A stretch of DNA of 64,000 bases, from positions 1 to 64,000 of the forward strand of contig JAQVER010000005.1 in the NCBI GenBank assembly GCA_028697885.1, read 5' to 3'. Source of the stretch: Desulfocapsaceae bacterium. Its GTDB lineage: Bacteria > Desulfobacterota > Desulfobulbia > Desulfobulbales > Desulfocapsaceae. The notes below the pieces were generated by a model. It made no database searches. It saw only the letters and a list, made by a program, of their open reading frames with translations, and had not been told where the DNA came from. The translations under genes and the position numbers were made by a program. Shown here one piece after another: positions 46,073 through 54,615 of the stretch. Numbering within the stretch: the stretch's first letter is position 1; every line of letters begins with the position of its first letter.

Positions 46073-47704
46073 ATGCCCGCAAAAAATATAATTCCGTTTG
46101 TCTTCGCTGTTCCCGTGACGGCGGAGAAACCCAGTTTGCAGGATAATACTGCCGATCTGGATCGTCTGCGTCATGCCCTCAGGGCGACATTGCCCGACCG
46201 CCGACCGCTGGAAATCCCTTTTGCCAGAATTGTGGTGTTGTGCCGGCGTTTTCGTCAGGCAGGATTTTCCGGGGTTGCCCTGGTTAATGATCTCCCAGAG
46301 AGGTGGGTGCTGGCGGATTTTCTATCTGAAATGCCGGCAACGCTTCCTGCCATGGCCCTAGATCTTGGCACCACGCATCTGGAGGCGACTTTGGTGGATC
46401 TCTTGACCGGCCGGATTCTTTCGTCTGCGGGGTGTGAAAACAGTCAGATCGAATATGGGGCTGATATCCTCAGCCGCATTCATCAGGCTACCAACATTCG
46501 AAGGCAAAAGCGGGAGATTGATTTTTCCTTCATTGATCCTGGCCTTGCTGTCCTGCAGCAGAGTATGGTTGACTGTATCAATACTCTGACGGCGGAGCTG
46601 GTTGCTGGCTGCGGGGTGGAGGCCGGTGAGGTCCGGGCCCTGTCGGTATCCGGCAATACAACCATGACTCATCTTCTTCTTGGCCTTGATCCCTTTCATA
46701 TCTGCCGGGAGCCTTATATCCCCATGGTGAATGGTGTCGAGCCCATGGAGAGCCGGGAACTCGGACTGATCCTGCACGGGGCCGCTCCGGTGTGGATTAT
46801 GCCCTCCATTGGCAGTTATTTTGGCGGTGATCTGATCTCAGGGATTCTTGCCTCGGGTATGGCCGCATCCGAACAGACTCGAATGCTGATTGATGTCGGC
46901 ACTAATGCCGAGGTGGTCTTGGGCAATCGGGACTGGCTTATTGCCTGTGCCGGGGCTGCCGGTCCGGCGCTCGAAGGTGGGGTGGCCCGGATGGGAATGC
47001 GGGCAGCGCCTGGTGCCATTGAATATGTCTCCATTGATCCGGAGACATATTCAATGGAGGTGAAAACCATTGACGGCGCACCGGCGCGTGGCATCTGCGG
47101 CTCCGGTCTGATTGATCTCGTGGCCTCTCTCTATCTTGCCAGGATCATTGATGTCCGTGGAAAATTCAGAGATCCTGCCCGTGAGAACGATCCGCTTCGT
47201 GCTGCCTTTATGCGGCAGCGACTAGTGATGCGGGATGGTCAGCCGTCTTTTGTCGTAGTGGCTGCCAAGGACGGCGATGATGAGGTGCTGCTTGAGCAGA
47301 TTGATCTTGATGCGATGATTCGTTCCAAGGCCGCCATGTATGCGGTCCTGGCTACCCTGGTCAATCAGGTTGGGCTTGCTTTTGTTGACTTGGCCGAGAT
47401 CTGTGTGGCCGGGGCTTTCGGCAACCATATCAATCCGCAGCAGGCAATAACCCTGGGGATGCTCCCTGATCTGGACCTGTCGGTCTATAGGGCTATCGGC
47501 AACAGTTCGCTTCGGGGAGCTGAGCAGGTTCTGCTGGCGAGGTCAGCTCGCCAGGAGTGTCTTGATATTGTCTCTAAAATCACCTATGTTGAATTGAATG
47601 TGAACCAGGAATTTATGATCCGCTTCTCCGGTGCCCGTTTTATTCCCCATACTGATCCCTCACTTTTTCCCACCGTGCCTCTTTTTGCAGAGCAGAAAGA
47701 ATAG
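46073..47704 (+). CDS. RACo-like ASKHA ATPase lacking the ferredoxin domain
   Basis: A 543-aa protein whose bulk (about 95-543) is the ASKHA domain of reductive activators of corrinoid proteins (RACo/RamA type): ALDLGTTHLEATLVDL, SVSGNTTMTHLLLGL, LIDVGTNAEVVLG, CAGAAGPALEGG, GICGSGLIDLVA and AGAFGNHINP. RACo normally has an N-terminal [2Fe-2S] domain; here the first 95 residues match only the linker region and hold a single Cys. No methyltransferase or corrinoid gene is nearby. ATG 46073 is supported by AAGGA; ATG 46058 is the alternative. Divergent from the lptG-activase unit. Confidence 0.85.
   Translation: MPAKNIIPFVFAVPVTAEKPSLQDNTADLDRLRHALRATLPDRRPLEIPFARIVVLCRRFRQAGFSGVALVNDLPERWVLADFLSEMPATLPAMALDLGTTHLEATLVDLLTGRILSSAGCENSQIEYGADILSRIHQATNIRRQKREIDFSFIDPGLAVLQQSMVDCINTLTAELVAGCGVEAGEVRALSVSGNTTMTHLLLGLDPFHICREPYIPMVNGVEPMESRELGLILHGAAPVWIMPSIGSYFGGDLISGILASGMAASEQTRMLIDVGTNAEVVLGNRDWLIACAGAAGPALEGGVARMGMRAAPGAIEYVSIDPETYSMEVKTIDGAPARGICGSGLIDLVASLYLARIIDVRGKFRDPARENDPLRAAFMRQRLVMRDGQPSFVVVAAKDGDDEVLLEQIDLDAMIRSKAAMYAVLATLVNQVGLAFVDLAEICVAGAFGNHINPQQAITLGMLPDLDLSVYRAIGNSSLRGAEQVLLARSARQECLDIVSKITYVELNVNQEFMIRFSGARFIPHTDPSLFPTVPLFAEQKE
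47016..47057. repeat. 17-bp perfect inverted repeat inside the RACo-like gene
   Basis: CCATTGAATATGTCTCC (47016-47032) and its exact reverse complement (47041-47057) are separated by 8 nt, entirely within coding sequence. The translated segment AIEYVSIDPETYSMEV covers it. Confidence 0.85.
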
Positions 47705-47902
47705 AGGCAGAGAGTTTGTATCAGTGTGCAGCAGACTTGCTTTCCTGTTTGGCGATATGCTATAGTGATAGATGGATTCGTTGGTGTTCAGCTTTTGACT
47801 CTGAGTAACTGCGATAAAATTTTTCGTATGCAGTGAAGCCGGAGGAAGGATAATCTCTCCCCTTTTTTAACAAAGGCCCTTGTCTTCCAAGACATCCTTG
47901 GG

Positions 47903-49000
47903 ATGATAACGGGTAAGTGGAATTACTTTAATAACCTGTATGGAAACCCCAGTCTCCCGGGACTGGATTATATTTTAATGGCGATAAAACAAAAAAATAG
48001 CGCATCTTCCTGTACCATGGGTGTCTCTCTAAGAACAGCCAAGGAACGTTTACAGGGATTCTGGAATATTTTTGAAAAAGAGGATGAGGTCCTTGTCTGT
48101 ATTAACGCAGATCCTGATGCTTTGGCCTGTGCCATGGCTATTAAACAGTTGCTCCGCTACCGGGTGAAAAACGTTGTTATCGCCCACCCGAACGAGATCC
48201 GACGATTGAATAATATTGCCATGGTGCAACGTTTAAAGATCCCTCTTGAGAAGTGGAATACTATAAAACTCGATACCTTCACTAAAAAAGTGCTGGTTGA
48301 TTCACAACCGGCACATCTCCCCTGTTTTGAGAAGGTTAAATTTGATGCAGTAATTGATCACCACCCACTTTCTGGAGAGTGTCAGGCTGGTTTTATAGAT
48401 ATCCGTCCAGATTATGGCGCGGCCTCCTCCATGCTTGTGGAGTATTTGCGGGCAGCCGGTATTAAGCCCACAGTGGCCACGGCCACAGCTCTTTTTTACG
48501 GGATCAAGGTGGATACCCGTAATTTCGAGAAACAATCCCGTCTCTCTGATGGGATCTCATTTCGTTATCTCTTTACCCTTGCCAATAGAAATCTGGTGAG
48601 AAAGATTGAGCTTACTGATCTCAGGCGTTCTGAGCTCAAATATTTTTTTGCCGGACTGGCAGAACTGAAATATTCAAAACGACGTTTGTATTCCCATGTC
48701 GGTAAGGTCCGCAGTCCTGATGTGCTGGTGATTATTGCCGATTTTCTTAATCATGTTGATGAGGTGGACTGGGTCTTTGTCTCGGGTATCCATGGTGAGC
48801 GTCTAATTGTGATCTTTCGTTGTGACGGCTATCGAAAAAACGCGGGAAAACTTGCCACTCGTATCTTTGGTACTGTGGGGTCCGCAGGCGGGCATAAAGA
48901 GGCTGCCCGAGCAGAGGTTCCTTTGAAGAATCTTGCTCCAGAATATCAAGAATTTACCTCTCTGACTCTTAAACGGCTTACTACCCGTCATATGAAGTAA
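47903..49000 (+). CDS. DHH-family phosphoesterase (NrnA-like)
   Basis: A 365-aa protein with the DHH/DHHA1 layout: INADPDALACAMAIKQLL (motif I), D in LVDSQPAH, DHHPLSGE (motif III, the DHH signature), D in KVDTRNF, and a C-terminal GSAGGHKEAARAE (DHHA1 GGGH-type). The family cleaves nanoRNA, pAp or cyclic dinucleotides; the substrate is not decidable here. The family-like part begins at about residue 40 (VSLRTAKERLQGFW), so true starts at 47978 or 48016 are possible; none has a good Shine-Dalgarno. Followed 70 nt later by glgC genes. Confidence 0.85.
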   Translation: MITGKWNYFNNLYGNPSLPGLDYILMAIKQKNSASSCTMGVSLRTAKERLQGFWNIFEKEDEVLVCINADPDALACAMAIKQLLRYRVKNVVIAHPNEIRRLNNIAMVQRLKIPLEKWNTIKLDTFTKKVLVDSQPAHLPCFEKVKFDAVIDHHPLSGECQAGFIDIRPDYGAASSMLVEYLRAAGIKPTVATATALFYGIKVDTRNFEKQSRLSDGISFRYLFTLANRNLVRKIELTDLRRSELKYFFAGLAELKYSKRRLYSHVGKVRSPDVLVIIADFLNHVDEVDWVFVSGIHGERLIVIFRCDGYRKNAGKLATRIFGTVGSAGGHKEAARAEVPLKNLAPEYQEFTSLTLKRLTTRHMK

Positions 49001-49070
49001 AAGGCGAAGCATATGGCGAAATAGGTGGTGTTAAAGTGAAAAATATTCCTTTCCTTTTAGTGGGTGAAGA

Positions 49071-50426
49071 ATGAATACACCTTCCACTCTTGCGATGATT
49101 TTGGCAGGAAGTCGGGTTGATGAGCTAAATGTCCTGACCTGTTATCGTCCGAAATCAGCCGTCCCCTTTGGGGGATTCTGCCGAGTCATTGATTTTGTCC
49201 TGAGCAATCTGATGAATTCCGGTATCGAGCAGATTGCCATCCTCAGTCAATATCGGAGCTTCTCTCTGATTAATCATATAGGCACCGGAGCGGCATGGGA
49301 CATGATCGGCCGTTTCCGTGGCATCTCAATTCTTCCCCCCTTTAAGGATATGGACAGTGCCGACTGGTATCTGGGCTCTGCTGATGCTGTTTACAAGAAC
49401 CTTGATTTTATCCGCTATCATCATCCGGAAGAGATTTTGATTCTTTCAGGTGACCATATTTATAATATGGATTATCGGAAGATGATTGCCTATCACTATG
49501 AAAAGAAGGCTGATCTTACCATTGGTTGTATTCAGGTGCCTCTGGAAAAGGCCCACCGTTTTGGGGTGGCGGCACTCGATGATGAAGACGGGGAGCGGGG
49601 GGGGAGGGTCCTCTCCTATTGGGAAAAACCTGCGGAACCACAGTCCCGTTGGGCCTCTCTCACGGTTTTGTGTTTCCGGCCCGATATCCTCTACCGTGCC
49701 CTTGAGGAAAACCATGGCAAGAATTCCTATGAATTCGGCCGGGATATTATCCCCATGCTCATGGAGCAGAACTGTCGGATTTATGGGTATAAACATCAGG
49801 GATATTGGGGGTATACCCGCACTATTGAAGAGTACTGGCAATCTAATATGGACCTTCTGGGTGAGAACCCAAAGATTGATATGGAAAAATGGGGAGTACG
49901 AACCAATCTTGCCCACCGGGGTATCTGTGATGTCCAGCCCACCCTGATCGGGGAAGAGGCCACTGTCCAGAATAGTATGATTTATAATGGTTGTGTGGTC
50001 GAGGGAGAAGTGCGGAATTCGATTCTGTTTCCTGGGGTGCATGTAGGAAAAGGAGCAGTGGTGGAAGGTTCTGTTCTCTTTTTTAATAATGAGATTGGTG
50101 AAAATTGTTGTTTGAACAAGGTGGTCGCAGATGTGAACAGCGTTTTTGGTGAGGGTGTGCGTGTTGGTCCAAGCCTTGGGCCTGATGTTGGAGCGGTGAC
50201 AGCCAAGGATGACCTCACTCCGCGTGAGCCAGGGATGGCGGGAGCGGTGACGGCCAAGGACGGCCTAAATCCGCGTGAGCCAGGGATGGCGGGAGCGGTG
50301 ACGGTGATTGGTTGGAATAATCAGGTCCCCGCGCACACTGTCATTGGCGAAGGCGCCACTATCGATCCTCACCTGCCTGCTGAGCAATGGAAAATGAATG
50401 TGGCACCTGGTGAGGTGATGCGATGA
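49071..50426 (+). CDS. glgC: ADP-glucose pyrophosphorylase-like protein, degenerate catalytic loop, with repeat insertion
   Basis: A 451-aa GlgC paralogue with nucleotidyltransferase domain (about 8-270) and left-handed beta-helix C-terminus. The sugar-binding part is kept (LILSGDHIYNMDY, YWEKPAEP), but the pyrophosphorylase loop, normally GGxGxRL...RAKPAVPFGG, reads LAGSRVDELNVLTCYRPKSAVPFGG (residues 11-35), losing the glycines and Arg. It may be a regulatory partner of the next gene, as GlgD or plant large subunits are. Residues 374-407 are two 17-aa units (GAVTAKDxLxPREPGMA) inserted before the normal VTVIGWNN segment. Overlaps the next gene by 4 nt. Confidence 0.85.
   Translation: MNTPSTLAMILAGSRVDELNVLTCYRPKSAVPFGGFCRVIDFVLSNLMNSGIEQIAILSQYRSFSLINHIGTGAAWDMIGRFRGISILPPFKDMDSADWYLGSADAVYKNLDFIRYHHPEEILILSGDHIYNMDYRKMIAYHYEKKADLTIGCIQVPLEKAHRFGVAALDDEDGERGGRVLSYWEKPAEPQSRWASLTVLCFRPDILYRALEENHGKNSYEFGRDIIPMLMEQNCRIYGYKHQGYWGYTRTIEEYWQSNMDLLGENPKIDMEKWGVRTNLAHRGICDVQPTLIGEEATVQNSMIYNGCVVEGEVRNSILFPGVHVGKGAVVEGSVLFFNNEIGENCCLNKVVADVNSVFGEGVRVGPSLGPDVGAVTAKDDLTPREPGMAGAVTAKDGLNPREPGMAGAVTVIGWNNQVPAHTVIGEGATIDPHLPAEQWKMNVAPGEVMR
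50190..50303 (+). repeat. 51-bp tandem repeat (two copies plus partial third) in glgC; dispersed element
   Basis: Units 50190-50240 and 50241-50291 are 51 bp each and differ at a handful of positions; a third begins at 50292 (GGAGCGGTGACGG) and then returns to normal glgC sequence. Because 51 is a multiple of three, the frame is preserved. Unit 2 extended to 54 nt matches 63583-63636 in inverted orientation with 45 of 54 identical positions by hand alignment. Confidence 0.9.
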
Positions 50427-51688
50427 ATCGGAAACAAGATGCCTTGGTTCTGTTGCTTGCCGGTGGGGTTGGCAGTCGATTAAACATTCTGGTTCAGAGT
50501 CGGGCCAAACCGGCAGTACCCTTTGGAGGGCTGTACCGGATTATCGATTTCAGTCTCAGCAATGTCATGAATTCGGGGCTGACAAAGGTCGGGGTCTTGA
50601 CCCAGTATAAGCCCCTTTCTCTGATGAAACATATCGGCACTGGTGAGGCCTGGGATTTTACAGGTAGGAGTCGCGGGGTGAAGATCCTTCCTCCTCGCAC
50701 CGGTTTTAAAGATTCAGACTGGTATAAGGGGACTGCGGATGCGGTACGGCAGAATATTGATTTTCTTGAGGCAAATCCAGTTGATGAGGTGATTCTGTTA
50801 TCAGGTGATCATATCTATCACATGGATTTTTATGCCATGCTTGAGTACCATCGTCATAAAAAGGCGGATGTGACTGTGGCCATGATGGTGGTTCCAAAGA
50901 GCGAGATCCATCAGTTCGGTGCCGGGATTATCGATACCCATAATCGTATTGTTGAATGGGAAGAAAAGCCGAAAAATCCCCGGACAAATCTGGCCTCCAT
51001 GGGAATTTATGTTTTTAATCGGCGCTATTTGCTCGATACCCTGGCAAGAAATCGCGATGAGGTTGATTTTGGCATGCATATCCTGCCTTGGGCCATTGAA
51101 AATGATAATGTCTTCGCTTATCCTTTTTATGGCTATTGGCGGGATGTGGGTACGATCCAAGCTTATTGGGAGGCCAATATGGATCTCCTCAAGCCGGGGA
51201 GTGGTATTTCGCCTGAGAGATGGGGGATACGAAGTAATGTGGAGGCTGAAGAGCGGCGGGCTGACCGGGCACCGGCACGTTATGGGGCTGACGCGGTTGT
51301 CAAAGGCTCCATGATCTCTGCTGGTTGTACTATTAAGGGAACCGTGATCAATTCAGTGCTGGCTCCAGGGGTTGTGGTTGAAGAAGGGGCAGTGGTCAAG
51401 GATTCTATCCTTTTTATCGATTGCGTGGTGGATACTGGCGCCTCTGTTGATCTTGCCATTTTTGATAAACGCGTTCATGTAGGATCCGGAGCTGTGATAG
51501 GTGCGGGGAGTAATCACCATATTCCAAATCGAAAGCAACCGACCCATCTCTATACCGGGATTACCCTGATTGGCAAAGAGGCAGTGATCCCCAGGGGGCA
51601 CATAGTGGGGCGCAATTGTATTGTCAACTCTCATACCCATTATAATGCTTATTCTGGAAATATAGTCCCTGACGGTGAGTCTGTGTAA
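50423..51688 (+). CDS. glgC: Glucose-1-phosphate adenylyltransferase
   Basis: A 421-aa enzyme making ADP-glucose for glycogen. The full pyrophosphorylase signature is present: LLAGGVGSRLNILVQSRAKPAVPFGGLYRIIDFSLSN; also LSGDHIYHMDF with the metal-binding Asp, and EWEEKPKNP. The beta-helix C-terminus (ISAGCTIKGTVINSVLAPGV...) is complete. It starts inside the stop of the preceding paralogue (ATGA), implying fixed stoichiometry. No glgA or glgB in view. Confidence 0.95.
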   Translation: MNRKQDALVLLLAGGVGSRLNILVQSRAKPAVPFGGLYRIIDFSLSNVMNSGLTKVGVLTQYKPLSLMKHIGTGEAWDFTGRSRGVKILPPRTGFKDSDWYKGTADAVRQNIDFLEANPVDEVILLSGDHIYHMDFYAMLEYHRHKKADVTVAMMVVPKSEIHQFGAGIIDTHNRIVEWEEKPKNPRTNLASMGIYVFNRRYLLDTLARNRDEVDFGMHILPWAIENDNVFAYPFYGYWRDVGTIQAYWEANMDLLKPGSGISPERWGIRSNVEAEERRADRAPARYGADAVVKGSMISAGCTIKGTVINSVLAPGVVVEEGAVVKDSILFIDCVVDTGASVDLAIFDKRVHVGSGAVIGAGSNHHIPNRKQPTHLYTGITLIGKEAVIPRGHIVGRNCIVNSHTHYNAYSGNIVPDGESV

Positions 51689-51728
51689 AAGGCAGAGGCT
51701 TGGTCTGAAATCGTGATCCTGAAAAATA

Positions 51729-51756
51729 TTGCGTTTTCAATAATCTCAGGTATTAT
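51729..51756 (+). promoter_or_regulatory. Putative promoter of the tRNA-Arg(CCT) gene
   Basis: TTGCGT (51729-51734) and TATTAT (51751-51756) with a 16-nt spacer, followed by a GC-rich discriminator (GCCCCC) and the tRNA 5' end 26 nt after the -10 box. Confidence 0.5.
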
Positions 51757-51781
51757 GCCCCCTGTTTGAAAAATCTATTCT

Positions 51782-51857
51782 GCCCGCGTAGCTCAGGGGA
51801 TAGAGCACAGGATTCCTAATCCTGGTGTCGCGCGTTCGATTCGCGCCGTGGGCACCA
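51782..51857 (+). tRNA. tRNA-Arg (anticodon CCT)
   Basis: 76 nt with encoded CCA. Acceptor GCCCGCG pairs with CGTGGGC (one G-T); D arm GCTC/GAGC; anticodon stem CAGGA/TCCTG with loop TTCCTAA, giving anticodon CCT for AGG; T arm GCGCG-TTCGATT-CGCGC. A strong terminator follows 10 nt after CCA. Confidence 0.95.
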
Positions 51858-51867
51858 GTAAAATCAA

Positions 51868-51900
51868 GGGGTACAGAGGAGACTCTGTACCCCTTTTTAT
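51868..51900 (+). terminator. Intrinsic terminator after tRNA-Arg
   Basis: GGGGTACAGAG (51868-51878) and CTCTGTACCCC (51883-51893) pair perfectly around GAGA, then TTTTTATTTTT. Confidence 0.92.
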
Positions 51901-51908
51901 TTTTATTT

Positions 51909-51952
51909 TGTCCACATTCGTCCACATCCTTTACATTAAATTAATGTGGACA
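51909..51952. repeat. Direct and inverted GTCCACAT repeats downstream of tRNA-Arg
   Basis: TGTCCACATT (51909-51918) is followed by a second GTCCACAT (51920-51927), and AATGTGGACA (51943-51952) is the exact inverse of the first. Such repeats next to a tRNA 3' end resemble recombinase arm or attachment sites, but no integrase gene or duplicated tRNA end is present. The following ~170 nt to the YqaA-type gene are AT-rich with no coding signal. Confidence 0.4.
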
Positions 51953-52121
51953 CAAACCTAACCAGCCAATATCGCAGGGAAACAAGGTCTTTATAATTTT
52001 TGGTATTTCACTATGTGCCTCTAGCCTCCATTTCTGTAAGATCGACAGGTATTGCCGTCTATGATGCTCTGTAGTGTTTTTAGATTAGTCTTTTTATAAG
52101 TTTCAAAAATTTTCCTGTGAA

Positions 52122-52574
52122 ATGTTCTTGGACAATTTTCTATTCCAACACAGTCTGACGGCGCTCTTTGTCATCAGTTTCCTGGCGGCAACCATTCTGC
52201 CGCTTGGCTCCGAATGGTTATTGGTGACCCTGATCCTGCAGGCATACCCGATAAAAGAGGTGGTTGTGGTGGCAACCTTGGGAAACTTTCTAGGGGCTTG
52301 TACCACTTACTCTATTGGACTTTGGGGATCTTCTCTTCTGGCAACCAAGCTCCTGCGTATTGATGAGGCCAGACTTGACAAAACCGTTCTTCTCTACCGA
52401 AAATATGGTTCCTGGTCGCTCCTGCTCTCCTGGGTCCCGATCATTGGCGATCCGCTTTGCCTTGTAAGTGGCTCTTTGCGTCTGAACTTTCTGTTATTCT
52501 CCTTGTTCACTTTCAGTGGTAAATTGGCAAGATATATTGTTGTTGCCACTGTAACCTCCAGTAATATGGGATAA
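52122..52574 (+). CDS. YqaA-type DedA/VTT-family membrane protein
   Basis: A 150-aa protein with four or five hydrophobic segments. ILPLGSEWLLVTLIL, TLGNFLGACTTYSIGLWG and the YGSWSLLLSWVPIIGDPLCLVSG segment (the conserved Gly/Pro/Asp re-entrant part) match YqaA/SNARE-associated proteins, half-length relatives of DedA undecaprenyl phosphate or lipid translocases. The specific substrate is unknown. No ribosome binding site is obvious before ATG 52122. The 236 nt to ycaO contain no gene. Confidence 0.82.
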   Translation: MFLDNFLFQHSLTALFVISFLAATILPLGSEWLLVTLILQAYPIKEVVVVATLGNFLGACTTYSIGLWGSSLLATKLLRIDEARLDKTVLLYRKYGSWSLLLSWVPIIGDPLCLVSGSLRLNFLLFSLFTFSGKLARYIVVATVTSSNMG

Positions 52575-52810
52575 TCAAATCAGATTGGATTACCATTTTA
52601 TTTCTTTACCAGATATTTCCTACACCATTTCACAGTCTGTAGCTTTGTGTACTGGCCAGCATTATAATTTTTCTAAGGCAAATTGATGGAAGAAGCGAGT
52701 TCTGTAGACTGGAATATTTTTAAGTGGTGACCCTGTGTTATTTGTCCCCATGAACTGTTGGTCTGAAAAACAACTATCTGTTAGTTACCACTATTGGAAT
52801 CTACGAAATA

Positions 52811-54556
52811 ATGAACGAAGCAACATTTATAAAAGGAAAAGATGCCGCCTTGGAATCATCTATTGAAACCATGCAGCAACAACTTGTTGATTTAGGCTTC
52901 GATATTGAAGAAGTCTCCTGGTTAAACCCGATACCAAACGTTTACTCTGTGCATATCCGCGATAAAGAATGTGGACTCATGTATACCAATGGGAAAGGTA
53001 CCACGGAAAAATCTTGTCTGGCGAGTGCGCTGGGTGAATATTTTGAACGTTTAAGCTGCAATTATTTTTTTGCTGATTTCTACCTTGGCGAAGACTTTGC
53101 ACAAGGTGAATTTGTTCATTATCCAGATGAACGCTGGTTTCAGAGCGATAATAATGAGATTCCGACGGCGTTGCTCGATGAAAACCTCTGGCATTACTAT
53201 GACCCGGAAAACGAATTCAGTGCCTCAACCATATTTGACACCAACTCAGGAGAAGGTGAACGTGGTGTCTGCGCTTGCCCTTATCAACGCCAACGTGATA
53301 ATGAAACGATCTGGTTTCCGGTCAACATTATCGACAATCTGTATGTGAGCAACGGGATGTCTGCGGGCAATACCGCCTATGAGGCTCGCGTTCAAAGCCT
53401 GTCAGAAGTGTTTGAGCGTTTCATTAAAAATAAAATAATTAGCCAAGGCATCTGTCTTCCTGAAGTACCCGACAAGGTCCTTGCCCGCTTTCCCAAAATA
53501 ACAGAATCTCTGAATAACCTGCGGCAACATGGCTATCAGCTTCGCATTGCTGATGCGTCATTAGGTGGGCGTTACCCTGTGATGAGCGTCACGCTCATTA
53601 ATCCCGTCAACGCAACTGTATTTGCTTCCTTCGGGGCGCATCCAAGTTTTGAAGTGGCCTTGGAGCGAACTGTCACGGAATTGTTACAGGGGAGGGGGCT
53701 CAATCAACTCGATGCTTTTCAGTCTCCCAGTTTTGATCTCGATGAAGTTGCCGACCATCATAATCTGGAGACACACTTTATAGATTCCAGCGGTGTAATG
53801 GCATTCGACTTTTTTAAAAATAAAGCTGATTATGAATTTTATGATTGGAATTTTGACGCAAACAACGAAGATGAATTCAGTTTTTTATGTGAGCTGATTC
53901 ATGAGATGGGCTTTGATATCTATATCTCAGATTTTACCCATCTCAATGTTTATGCCTGCCGAATCATTGTCCCCGGTATGTCCGATATATACCCTATTGA
54001 CGATTTGATCTGGAATAACAAAAATGAAGGAGCCTTGTTTCGAAAAGAAATTCTTTCCTTGAAAAATCTTGAGCATGCCCAATGGCAGGCTCTTTTTGAT
54101 CGTCTAGATCAGGGCGGATACAACGATTTTCAAGGTGTTGCTGAATTTATCGGGGTTGCCCCTGATCCCAACACTACCTGGGCCTCTTTACGTATTGGCG
54201 AGTTAAAAGCCATGTTATGCCTTGCACTTAAAAACAGCGAAGCCATCGACTGGGTGGACTGGTGCCTGCATACTGACCAGCTTGATGACAAGGCCACCCT
54301 CTATTATCAATGCTTGCGGGTTCTGCTGGAAATGAAAAACGATGCAACAAGGCAACTTGCTGACTATGTCGACAGCTTTCAGCTTATGTATGGTGAAAAT
54401 ACCCTGCAAACCTGCAGGGATATTATCGAAGCAAAAGAACTCTTTTACGGTTTGCACAGTCCGGGCTTGAGTCTTGAGGGTTTTAATGCACATAAAAAAC
54501 TCCTATCCGGCTATCAAAAACTCCACCTTGCCAAATTGAAAAACTGGAAACAATAA
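52811..54556 (+). CDS. ycaO: YcaO-domain protein, E. coli YcaO type
   Basis: A 581-aa ATP-dependent YcaO protein very close in layout to E. coli YcaO (586 aa), reported to support RimO-dependent methylthiolation of ribosomal protein S12. Motifs: EVSWLNPIPNVYSVHIRDKEC, NGKGTTEKSCLASALGEYFERL, SNGMSAGNTAYEARVQSLSEVFERF, ERTVTELLQGRGLNQLD and ACRIIVPGMSDIYP; a C-terminal TPR-like part follows from about 400. It stands alone between two tRNA-Arg genes with its own terminator, and its codon use (more AT at third positions than flanking genes) and strong gammaproteobacterial likeness suggest transfer. Confidence 0.94.
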   Translation: MNEATFIKGKDAALESSIETMQQQLVDLGFDIEEVSWLNPIPNVYSVHIRDKECGLMYTNGKGTTEKSCLASALGEYFERLSCNYFFADFYLGEDFAQGEFVHYPDERWFQSDNNEIPTALLDENLWHYYDPENEFSASTIFDTNSGEGERGVCACPYQRQRDNETIWFPVNIIDNLYVSNGMSAGNTAYEARVQSLSEVFERFIKNKIISQGICLPEVPDKVLARFPKITESLNNLRQHGYQLRIADASLGGRYPVMSVTLINPVNATVFASFGAHPSFEVALERTVTELLQGRGLNQLDAFQSPSFDLDEVADHHNLETHFIDSSGVMAFDFFKNKADYEFYDWNFDANNEDEFSFLCELIHEMGFDIYISDFTHLNVYACRIIVPGMSDIYPIDDLIWNNKNEGALFRKEILSLKNLEHAQWQALFDRLDQGGYNDFQGVAEFIGVAPDPNTTWASLRIGELKAMLCLALKNSEAIDWVDWCLHTDQLDDKATLYYQCLRVLLEMKNDATRQLADYVDSFQLMYGENTLQTCRDIIEAKELFYGLHSPGLSLEGFNAHKKLLSGYQKLHLAKLKNWKQ

Positions 54557-54575
54557 AAACGGCACAAACAAAAAA

Positions 54576-54609
54576 GCACTTACCGGAATGTCCGATAAGT
54601 GCTTTTTTT
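54576..54609. terminator. Bidirectional terminator between ycaO and tRNA-Arg(TCG)
   Basis: GCACTTACCGGA (54576-54587) pairs with TCCGATAAGTGC (54591-54602) with one mismatch and a 3-nt loop, A-run before and seven T after. It serves ycaO on the plus strand and the tRNA gene on the minus strand. Confidence 0.9.
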
Positions 54610-54615
54610 GTTTAT

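Noticed and set aside
47262-47274. GCCAAGGACGGC match to the glgC repeat core in the RACo-like gene
   Set aside because: Only 12 nt, with no flanking similarity, and the residues fit the normal RACo-type alignment at that point.
50190-50303. CRISPR-like direct repeats
   Set aside because: Units abut without spacers, are in frame within glgC and recur singly elsewhere; no cas genes in the window.
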